Part shown: piece after piece, positions 45,520-51,912 of the stretch
Layout: each line of letters begins with the position of its first letter
How positions within the stretch are numbered: position 1 is the stretch's first letter
Program-made: the position numbers and the translations under genes
The notes under the pieces: generated by a model
What the model saw: only the letters and a program-made list of their open reading frames with translations
Told to the model about the DNA's origin: nothing
The model's database searches: none
Origin: Saccharobesus litoralis
GTDB lineage: Bacteria; Pseudomonadota; Gammaproteobacteria; Enterobacterales; Alteromonadaceae
DNA length: 64,000 bases
Assembly (NCBI RefSeq): GCF_003063625.1
Contig: NZ_CP026604.1
Location: forward strand, 4,566,065 to 4,630,064
Direction: 5' to 3'

Positions 45520-45563
45520 GCCACCAGTGCTGATGCCAATAAACTCAATTCAATAAAGCCAAT

Positions 45564-45605
45564 AAGCTCAACATAGATAAACATCAAGTGTGTTGGGCTT
45601 TTTCA
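45564..45605 (+). terminator. Terminator of the planctomycete-type operon
   Basis: A 10-bp stem AAGCTCAACA / TGTTGGGCTT (one G-T pair) with a 17-nt loop, followed by TTTTT, 44 bp after the DUF1501 stop. It also borders the integrase remnant. Confidence 0.65.
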
Positions 45606-45850
45606 TAACTTAGAAAATGGACTCACAACGCAATTTGCACCATGGTTAAGAGCATGGGGATAAATTTGCGTTGCTCTAATATTTGTATGGCCTAATTGTT
45701 TTTTTACTGTCGATGTAAAGAGCTATCAGAGGGAAGGCTCCCTAAGTCACAAATAAGGTGCGGCATGTAATTTTAAACTTGGCTCGATTAAGTAATTGGC
45801 TCATTTTACGGAATGTGGAATTGCTAATTGAAGACCAAATAAATTGATGC
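45603..45850 (-). pseudogene. Integron-integrase (IntI-like) C-terminal remnant
   Basis: No intact ORF, but two colinear fragments of a tyrosine recombinase can be read on the minus strand. The last 39 codons read TSTVKKQLGHTNIRAT ... QIYPHALNHGANCVVSPFS. This matches the end of integron integrases (DIRTVQELLGHxDVxTTxIYTHVLNRGGxGVxSPL), including the catalytic tyrosine in IYPH. Upstream, in another frame, NRAKFKITCRTLFVT aligns with the xxCHTLRHSFAT motif, with RHS lost. A stop codon and a frame change lie between them. The gene points away from two plus-strand orphan genes, the normal intI-cassette arrangement. Confidence 0.68.
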
Positions 45851-45936
45851 TAAGTTGCTGACCCTATTAAGAAATAATTAAGTGTTACTAAGATGACGTG
45901 ACGATATTGTTAACATATCTGAGAGTGCTTGGTAAT

Positions 45937-45949
45937 ACGTTGTTATACC
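45937..45949 (+). other. Possible integron recombination site (attI/attC R'-like)
   Basis: ACGTTGTTATACC ends 3 bp before the ATG of the next gene. GTTATAC resembles the 7-bp core where integron cassettes join. Position just before the first ORF and opposite the IntI remnant fits. The pairing half was not found, so this is suggestive. Confidence 0.35.
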
Positions 45950-45952
45950 TAA

Positions 45953-46633
45953 ATGGTGATTACTCTAACCATGGAAGATATTTATAAAGTCATCGCAAAT
46001 AATCCAGATTACTTCGCTTGGGCATTCACATTAATTAATGTTTTCTGGGGGGCTTTTGTCTATTTCAATAAAAAACGCCATCAACGGGAACTTGTGAGCT
46101 TAAAGCAATCATTAGATTTAGATCTTGAACGGCGAAAAAAAGTCTTTGAAATGAAAACAAGTCAATATGAAGACTATTTCAAAAACATGGACAATATTCA
46201 TAGTAAACATCAAAACGACTACCAGACTATCGTTTTACCTATTATCAATGAATTTAATTCATCGTATCAAAGAGCTTTAGCCGTAAATAATAATGAAGCA
46301 GCTACCGAAGCAACAATTAAGTTTAGTGAAGAAATAGGTAAATTAACTTACGATGGTTTTGAAGAACTACAAGCTATGCGCTCGCAAACAAATGCATTAC
46401 GTTTAACTGCTAGCGATAAGGTAGCTAATCTATTAGATGAACTCCAAGAGCTTTACGAACAGCTTTTTAATATCTCAACAAAAATGGTTTCTGATCTCGT
46501 TCAAATAATCATGAATGGTGATCAAGCTCTTGCTCAGGAAAATCAACGTAAATTAAACGAGTTGGGAGGTATTACTAAGCAAAGGTCGGTTGAGTTACGC
46601 GAACAAATGCGCAGCGATCTTAAGCAAATTTAG
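45953..46633 (+). CDS. Orphan membrane-anchored coiled-coil protein, possible cassette gene
   Basis: A 226-aa protein of unknown family. It has one N-terminal membrane segment (about 19-35, FAWAFTLINVFWGAFVYF) followed by a charged, mainly helical part (KKRHQRELVSLKQSLDLDLERRKKVF, then long heptad-like stretches to the end). An internal ATG six codons in (MEDIYK) is an alternative start. It begins 3 bp after an attC/attI-like core and stands opposite an IntI remnant, so it may be the first gene of a relic cassette array. Its A/T content looks higher than that of the neighbours. Function not predicted. Confidence 0.65.
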   Translation: MVITLTMEDIYKVIANNPDYFAWAFTLINVFWGAFVYFNKKRHQRELVSLKQSLDLDLERRKKVFEMKTSQYEDYFKNMDNIHSKHQNDYQTIVLPIINEFNSSYQRALAVNNNEAATEATIKFSEEIGKLTYDGFEELQAMRSQTNALRLTASDKVANLLDELQELYEQLFNISTKMVSDLVQIIMNGDQALAQENQRKLNELGGITKQRSVELREQMRSDLKQI

Positions 46634-46640
46634 GTATTAA

Positions 46641-46711
46641 GAATTAACAAAAAATCTATACAGGTAATCAATATTAATAAAGACCCCCATCTTTAAAAGT
46701 ATTGATAACCT
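46641..46711 (+). other. Possible attC-like site after the first orphan gene
   Basis: Begins 8 bp after the stop codon with TTAACAAA. It contains an inverted repeat AGGTAATCAATA / TATTGATAACCT (46662-46673 and 46700-46711, one mismatch) around the 18-bp block CCCCCATCTTTAAAAGTA. That block recurs after the second orphan gene. Canonical ends are incomplete. Confidence 0.3.
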
Positions 46712-46791
46712 AAGCGAGAGCGGTAAGCTAAAAAACAAGTTCTGCCGCGTAGCGGCTTAGTTCAACAAGGCCATCAAGTGGAAGAATAAAT

Positions 46792-47214
46792 ATGTCTATG
46801 GAATTGTTCGTTATAGTAGCTTTAGATCAAGTTACAAATACTGAATCATTCAATAACAAAGCAAAAGAACATTCTGTTCCCATTGTATTTGAAGAAAATA
46901 TTAACTTAATGAAGCACACTGGCTTTTTGCCTTCGACTACCAAAAGCCAAAAATCTGGTGTCGAGGTATATTCAATTAAATATACCGATATTGAGTCTAT
47001 GCTACCACCAAATGAAGAACTAAAAATAACAAACCCTACAGTAATTACATTTCGTTGGGGTGGTGATTTTTTTGAAGGCGCTACAGCTATGTATGCGGCG
47101 GCTGTTTTGATAGCAAACAATAATGGTTTAGCTTTTGAGCCAATTAGCAACATGTATTTAGATAATACGCAGCTAATTGAAGGAGCCGAAGCAATGTTAA
47201 GCTACTCTCAGTAA
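46792..47214 (+). CDS. Orphan hypothetical protein, possible cassette gene
   Basis: A 140-aa protein of unknown family, probably soluble. It is mixed alpha/beta with segments such as LFVIVALDQVTN, VTVITFRWGGDFFEG-like stretches and GATAMYAAAVLIANNNG. No motif gives a function. It follows the other orphan by 158 bp and is followed, 5 bp after its stop, by an attC-like start (ACTTAACAAACGC). Both properties are usual for integron cassette genes. Confidence 0.6.
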   Translation: MSMELFVIVALDQVTNTESFNNKAKEHSVPIVFEENINLMKHTGFLPSTTKSQKSGVEVYSIKYTDIESMLPPNEELKITNPTVITFRWGGDFFEGATAMYAAAVLIANNNGLAFEPISNMYLDNTQLIEGAEAMLSYSQ

Positions 47215-47219
47215 TCGGC

Positions 47220-47267
47220 ACTTAACAAACGCATGGGCTAATAACAAGCCCCCCATCTTTAAAAGTA
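47220..47267 (+). other. Possible attC-like site after the second orphan gene
   Basis: ACTTAACAAACGC starts 5 bp after the stop. ACTTAAC fits the consensus RYYYAAC of the attC left end, and TTAACAAACGC is close to Vibrio-type repeats. A stem GGGCT/AGCCC follows, then the 18-bp block shared with the first site. The right half of the site was not found. Confidence 0.38.
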
Positions 47268-47549
47268 AACCAGTAACTTGTATTGAACATTACTGCTTAT
47301 TCATACAACCCGTAACGCAGTTTAACGAGGCTAAGATAAACCCTAATTAAGGTATAAGATATTACAGCTAAAAAATGTAAGTTATATCTATTCTTGAATG
47401 AGATTTTGTTAACAATTTACCAAATTTCGGCTATCTTCGACGAAATACAGGAAAAAATGCAAAAACTTTAGCTGATAGGGTTCGCAATATACTGGCAATC
47501 GTATACAATCGAGCCATTAAAAGTATGCATCCTCTTGTAAAATAATATT
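47268..47549. other. Non-coding stretch upstream of the GntR gene
   Basis: No gene seen. It holds a short inverted repeat CAGTAA/TTACTG (47271-47295) and the presumed promoter of the GntR gene. Confidence 0.45.
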
Positions 47550-48155
47550 ATGAAAGCTAACAAAATTATCCCTGTACGCGAACAAATCGCAGATGTTTTA
47601 CGTGCCGATATTATCTCTGGTGAACTTGCCGCTAACACTAAGTTAAACGAGCAACAACTTGCTGAGCGCTTTGGTGTTTCTCGCGGGCCAATTCGTGACG
47701 TATTGCTTAAGCTAACGAAAGAAGGTTTGTTAGTCAGTAAAAATAATATTGGCTCTTCTGTTAGTGCGCCACTAACACATGACATGCAAAAACTCAGTGT
47801 TGATTTACGTCGTAAAATTGAAGAATACGCCGCTAAACATTTAGAGAAAACCCTACTAGATAAAGATGTAGAAGCATTAGAAGAAATCATTGAGCGCATG
47901 CAAGGTCACTTCGACCGCGAAGAGTTTACTGAACTCACCATGGCTGATATCGAATTTCACCAGTACTACGTTAAGCTAGCCGGTGGCGAAGATTTAGTTA
48001 ACTTATGGTATCCGATTGTTATGCGTATGCGCATGAACTATAAGCGTATTGAAACATCACAAGAATTAGTTGACGAGCACAGAGACATTTTAGAAGCGTT
48101 AAAAGCCCGTGACTCTAAAGCCGCTATCGCTGCTATTCGCAAAAACATCAAATAA
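47550..48155 (+). CDS. GntR-family regulator, FadR/VanR-type with FCD domain
   Basis: A 201-aa regulator. The N-terminal winged helix (about 5-70) includes VREQIADVLRADIISGELAANTKL and LAERFGVSRGPIRDVLLKLTKEGLL. An all-helical FCD ligand domain (about 85-200) follows, with DIEFHQYYVKLAG and the late HRDILEAL that carries a metal-binding His in this class. Monocistronic with a strong terminator. Its targets are not evident; the neighbouring genes are not typical sugar-acid genes. Confidence 0.9.
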   Translation: MKANKIIPVREQIADVLRADIISGELAANTKLNEQQLAERFGVSRGPIRDVLLKLTKEGLLVSKNNIGSSVSAPLTHDMQKLSVDLRRKIEEYAAKHLEKTLLDKDVEALEEIIERMQGHFDREEFTELTMADIEFHQYYVKLAGGEDLVNLWYPIVMRMRMNYKRIETSQELVDEHRDILEALKARDSKAAIAAIRKNIK

Positions 48156-48194
48156 ACGCTGCGTTTATTCTCATTTTAAAAGCAGTCTCATTTT

Positions 48195-48227
48195 AAAAGC
48201 CGTTGCCAAACTCGCAACGGCTTTTTT
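48195..48227 (+). terminator. Intrinsic terminator between GntR and the convergent hypothetical
   Basis: A 12-bp stem AAAAGCCGTTGC / GCAACGGCTTTT with a 7-nt loop and a T-run. It can serve both convergent genes. Confidence 0.88.
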
Positions 48228-48249
48228 GATCATAAATAACTAACCTTAC

Positions 48250-48564
48250 CTACCTCACCTTTAGGCTGATTTGACAATCAATATGCTTGAGAAATTGATT
48301 AACGATAGTCGGTAAATTAATTTCGGTTACAGCTGAGCTGTCCACCTCCACCAATAAATCACAATTATCCAGTTCGAGATTTTGCCTAACAAAATACAAG
48401 GTGATCTCATCAAAATTCATGGCGTTTAATGGAATTAGCCCTACACAAAAACGCGGATCATCCGTTGCTTCATAACAAGCTCCCTCTATCTCACGACTCA
48501 GCATAATAGCCTGCATTTTATCTAAATGCTTAATACGAAAATTAACCAAAGCGGACAAACTCAC
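48250..48564 (-). CDS. Hypothetical protein, 104 aa
   Basis: Not recognised. A small, probably soluble protein with mixed charge, no signal peptide and three cysteines (CYEATDDPRFC and DNC, plus a late DCQ). Convergent with the GntR gene, with the shared terminator directly downstream. A normal start and average codon use argue for a real gene, but there is no family evidence. Confidence 0.5.
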   Translation of the reverse strand: MSLSALVNFRIKHLDKMQAIMLSREIEGACYEATDDPRFCVGLIPLNAMNFDEITLYFVRQNLELDNCDLLVEVDSSAVTEINLPTIVNQFLKHIDCQISLKVR

Positions 48565-48861
48565 CTACTCTTAGCAATATAAAAAACATTGTTTGTACCT
48601 TTTCAATAAAGAAATGATCAGTTGAATCACTCGCATAATTTACTATCACTCGTGATGCTTTTAACCATATTTAGATTAAATAAACAACTTCAGGCTGAGC
48701 TTGTCGAAGTCTTATTACTTTCTAATTTACCGACACTTCGACTGCTTCGCGCTCAGTGTGAAAGTGATCACCAATTTTTTCAACTAATCAAAATTAAATT
48801 GAAAAAGTGCTAGCTTACTTATTTATAGCGAAATAAACAGTAAAAATGGCGTAAAAACACC
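48565..48861. other. Non-coding stretch with REP-like repeat, upstream of the halogenase-like gene
   Basis: Holds an imperfect palindromic repeat (next entry). The only open frame across it is short and runs through the repeat, so I do not call it a gene. Confidence 0.5.
48687..48763. repeat. REP-like imperfect inverted repeat
   Basis: Two facing arms, ACTTCAGGCTGAGCTTGTCGAAGT-like at 48687-48710 and CACTTCGACTGCTTCGCGCTC-like at 48735-48763. Both contain GTCGAAG/CTTCGAC and CTGAGC/GCTCAG. Such CTTCGACAAGCTCAG-type palindromes are dispersed in many bacterial genomes. Confidence 0.65.
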
Positions 48862-48881
48862 AATAGACAACGCTGTCATTT
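48862..48881. promoter_or_regulatory. LacI-type operator and promoter of the halogenase-like gene
   Basis: Operator core GACAACGCTGTCATT (48866-48880), matching the recurrent palindrome with an altered left arm. TAGACA (48864-48869) and GATACT (48887-48892), 17 bp apart, are plausible -35/-10 boxes, so a bound repressor would cover the -35. Start codon 48930. Confidence 0.65.
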
Positions 48882-48929
48882 TAATTGATACTAAAATAAC
48901 AGCCAGCATAAACACTTATCGGAGTCAGA

Positions 48930-50519
48930 ATGCGTTCAATTTTAATTTGTGGTGGTGGAACCGCAGGATGGATGACAGCCGTCTACCTGAGTCACTTATA
49001 CAATCGATTTGAACAAACAGTCAGTATAGAACTCATTGAAAGTTCAGATTTACCGCCCGTAGGGGTTGGTGAAGCCACTGTGCATAGTATCCGCCATTTT
49101 TTCGATATGGTCGGTATTAATGAAGCCGAGTTTTTTACGGCAACCGACGCCACCTTTAAATTAGGTATTGAGTTCATTAACTGGAAGCAAGCGCAAAAAG
49201 GGAAAACCCACAGTTACTGGCACCCTTTTGATATGCAAACCGCTGAGATAGCGGGTGATAATTTAGCGCAATGTTGGCTGGATAACTTAGCGCATACCAA
49301 GCATGATTACGCTCATAGCGTTTCCATATCGCCTTACCTATCTGCTGCCCACAAAGCCCCTAAAACCATTGACATGCCAGCGTATCAAGCCCCTATCCCC
49401 TACGCTTATCACTTTGATGCTGGAAAATTAGCGACCTTTTTAAAGTCCATTGCCTTAAAACGTGGGGTTAAACATACAATTGGGGCGATTGATAAAGTCA
49501 TTCAGCACAATGGTATTATCCAAGCCATTCAAACTAATATTGCAAACAAACAGGCTGACTTTTACTTTGATTGCACAGGTTTTCGTGGCCTTTTAATTAA
49601 TCAACTCAGCGCCAATAATTGGTTAAGCTTAGAAGATGAACTGCCGTGCAACCGTGCTTTAGCTATTCAAACGCCATACCCAGACCAGCAACAGCCAGCC
49701 ACCCATACGCAAGCGATTGCCATGCAACACGGTTGGCGCTGGCGAATTGGTTTGCAAAACCGCGTTGGCAATGGCTATGTTTTTAGCGACAAATACTGTA
49801 GCGAAAGCCAAGCAGAACAAGAGCTTAGGCAGGATCTCTTACAAAACAATACTAAACTAGGCCGTGACGCTGAATTTAAACTCTTAAAAATGCGCATTGG
49901 CCATCGCCAACAAACGTGGATCAACAACTGCTGCGCAATTGGTTTATCGTCGGGTTTTATTGAGCCGCTTGAATCAACGGGCATTTACCTAATTGAGGCA
50001 GGGTTAAGGCTTTGGGGAGAATACACGCGCTTTCATGACTTTAGTCAATTAAGCAAAGCAACCTCATTGCTACCCAACCAATATAACCAAATATTACGCG
50101 ATATTTATCAAGATCTTAAACGCTTTATCGTATTACATTATGTATTGAGTGATCGACAAGACAGTGAGTTTTGGCGCAGTTGGCAACAGGTATTAAACCA
50201 AGACGAGGTTTTACAGCAGCAACTGGCTGTTTGGCGTTATAAACCAGTCGAGGCTAGCGACTTTTTCGCAGCCAAAAGCCAGTTGTTTAATGAAATTAAC
50301 TACCGCTTTGTATTGTACGGCATGGGACACTTACCCACGCAGACGGTCACGCAAACAACCAAGCAGTCAGCAAGCCAAGTTCCCGCGACACGTGGCAGTA
50401 GTCATCAACAAAACCAACTCAATTTATTAAAGCAATTGAATCAGTTTTGTTTAAAGCAAACACAAAAACACCCAGATCAAATGGCCGTATTAAACAGCTT
50501 TAAATCGATTAAAAGCTAA
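48930..50519 (+). CDS. Flavin-dependent tryptophan halogenase-like protein
   Basis: A 529-aa protein of the tryptophan 7-halogenase family (PF04820). FAD-binding GGGTAGW is at residues 8-14, and VGVGEATVHSIRHFF near 44. Lys77 in TFKLGIEF is at the place of the catalytic lysine of PrnA/RebH. The second signature WxWxIP is present as WRWRIG, with Gly for Pro. Halogenase-like genes occur near TonB receptors in marine polysaccharide loci, where true halogenation is unproven. Here it is under the same operator type as the GlcNAc genes and is convergent, by a 4-bp overlap, with lacI. Confidence 0.85.
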   Translation: MRSILICGGGTAGWMTAVYLSHLYNRFEQTVSIELIESSDLPPVGVGEATVHSIRHFFDMVGINEAEFFTATDATFKLGIEFINWKQAQKGKTHSYWHPFDMQTAEIAGDNLAQCWLDNLAHTKHDYAHSVSISPYLSAAHKAPKTIDMPAYQAPIPYAYHFDAGKLATFLKSIALKRGVKHTIGAIDKVIQHNGIIQAIQTNIANKQADFYFDCTGFRGLLINQLSANNWLSLEDELPCNRALAIQTPYPDQQQPATHTQAIAMQHGWRWRIGLQNRVGNGYVFSDKYCSESQAEQELRQDLLQNNTKLGRDAEFKLLKMRIGHRQQTWINNCCAIGLSSGFIEPLESTGIYLIEAGLRLWGEYTRFHDFSQLSKATSLLPNQYNQILRDIYQDLKRFIVLHYVLSDRQDSEFWRSWQQVLNQDEVLQQQLAVWRYKPVEASDFFAAKSQLFNEINYRFVLYGMGHLPTQTVTQTTKQSASQVPATRGSSHQQNQLNLLKQLNQFCLKQTQKHPDQMAVLNSFKSIKS

Positions 50520-51529
50520 GTCGACTCGCGCACGACCAATTGCGGCTCAAAACTAATATTTTCGCAGGCTTGCGGCTGTTTTTTATTGGCTTGTTGTAAA
50601 GTTCTGAATAACAGCTCGGCGGCCTCGTTAGCAATATCCTGAGTTGGCTGGGCTGCCGTGGTCAATTTAGGCCATGTTTGACGAGAAAACGGGTTATTCT
50701 CAAAGCCAGCGATAGCAATGTCGCTGGGTACATCTAAACCATTTAATCGCGCGGCAAACAGAGTTCCAGCCGCAATTTCGTCGTTACAAGCAAATACCGC
50801 ACTTGGCTTGGCCGATTTAGCCAGCATAGCTTTGCAGTTTTCAACGCCTGATTCAAATGAGTACTGGCCGCTATACACCCACTCAACATCAGCAGAAATA
50901 TTATGATCAGCTAAAGCCGCTTTGTAACCGGCTAAGCGCTCAGCTGTCGATTGATGCTCTTCATCCCCACTAAAAAATGCAATAGCTTGATGGCCTTGTG
51001 CAATTAAATGCTCAGTAATTTGATATGCGGCTGTGCGGTCATCAACAAATACACAAGGTGTTTCAGTAGCATAAGGCTTGCCAGATAACACACGTACCAT
51101 ATTTACGTCGGCCTCGGTTAGCATTTGAATAACATCCTGCATTTCAGACAATGGCGGCGTTAAAATTAAACCCGATGCCCTTGACTGGCGCAGCATCTCT
51201 TTTAATTCATCTAATAACGAGTCCGATTTACTGTTAATTGGGTGGATCAACAATTCATAATGTTTTTCACGACAAGCGTTCAAAATACCTTGTTGCATAT
51301 CAATAATGTAATAAGCATTGGGATTGTCATACACAAACCCCACCACATAAGATTTACTGGCCGCTAAACTTCTTGCCGACTGGTTGGGTTGATAATTTAA
51401 TTGCCGAACCGCCTCTCTTACTTTGTCTTGCGTATTTTGTCTGACACTGGGCTCGTTGTTAATAACGCGGGATACAGTCTTAATTGAAACGCCAGCTAAT
51501 TTGGCAACATCGTTTATCGTAGCTTTCAT
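50516..51529 (-). CDS. LacI-family repressor, probable NagR-type
   Basis: A 337-aa regulator. The N-terminal LacI helix-turn-helix is complete (INDVAKLAGVSIKTVSRVINNEP), with hinge helix NYQPNQSARSLAASKS, and a sugar-binding domain runs to the end (GFENNPFSRQTWPKLTT). It is surrounded by genes of GlcNAc use and by at least five copies of a LacI-type palindrome, so it probably controls them. Its coding end overlaps the halogenase end by 4 bp. The ligand, GlcNAc or its phosphate, is inferred. Confidence 0.88.
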   Translation of the reverse strand: MKATINDVAKLAGVSIKTVSRVINNEPSVRQNTQDKVREAVRQLNYQPNQSARSLAASKSYVVGFVYDNPNAYYIIDMQQGILNACREKHYELLIHPINSKSDSLLDELKEMLRQSRASGLILTPPLSEMQDVIQMLTEADVNMVRVLSGKPYATETPCVFVDDRTAAYQITEHLIAQGHQAIAFFSGDEEHQSTAERLAGYKAALADHNISADVEWVYSGQYSFESGVENCKAMLAKSAKPSAVFACNDEIAAGTLFAARLNGLDVPSDIAIAGFENNPFSRQTWPKLTTAAQPTQDIANEAAELLFRTLQQANKKQPQACENISFEPQLVVREST

Positions 51530-51676
51530 CGTTTTTGGGTAATTCCTTAGGGTCGACTATATTTTGCCTATGCACGCAATATCTTTCAAACAATAACTGA
51601 GTTATCGGTAAAAACCTATGAATTCCTCTTAGAAACAAGCGATTAACAAAAAAACAACAAAATAATTTGAAAAGGC

Positions 51677-51696
51677 AATTGACAACGCTGTCATTT
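51677..51696. promoter_or_regulatory. LacI-type operator 1 of the TonB receptor
   Basis: AATTGACAACGCTGTCATTT. It overlaps TTGACA (51679-51684), which with TATAAA (51703-51708) at 18-bp spacing forms a good promoter toward the TonB receptor gene. Confidence 0.8.
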
Positions 51697-51709
51697 GATT
51701 GCTATAAAT

Positions 51710-51727
51710 AATGACATCGCTGTCATT
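51710..51727. promoter_or_regulatory. LacI-type operator 2 of the TonB receptor
   Basis: AATGACATCGCTGTCATT. Its centre lies 32 bp from operator 1, about three helical turns, so two repressors could bind on one face of the DNA. It begins just after the -10 and covers the likely transcription start. Confidence 0.8.
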
Positions 51728-51738
51728 TAATGAATTGT

Positions 51739-51865
51739 ATAGTCAAAGCGATCAGGTTTTAGGGGAAGCCGTCAAGCTTCGAGACCCCATGAGCATATGC
51801 TCTATTATGTGATTGGGGCGAGTAAGCGCTGACAATAAATCATAAGACCTGAGCGAGAAGACTAT
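51739..51865 (+). mobile_element. Interspersed MITE-like repeat, copy D (127 bp, short form)
   Basis: Short form lacking the 49-bp module, otherwise matching copies B and C apart from a few substitutions. TA lies outside both ends. It sits between operator 2 and the TonB receptor start codon, so it is within the mRNA leader of that gene. Confidence 0.86.
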
Positions 51866-51912
51866 AGTTTTGGCAGGCGCGTTTAAAGACACTTAAACTA
51901 AGGGCACAAAAC

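Noticed and set aside
45900-47400. Phage or IS insertion
   Set aside because: No phage structural gene or transposase is present. The integrase fragment matches the integron type better than phage integrases.
48622-48813. 63-aa open frame
   Set aside because: It runs through a REP-like inverted repeat, has no ribosome site and no family resemblance.
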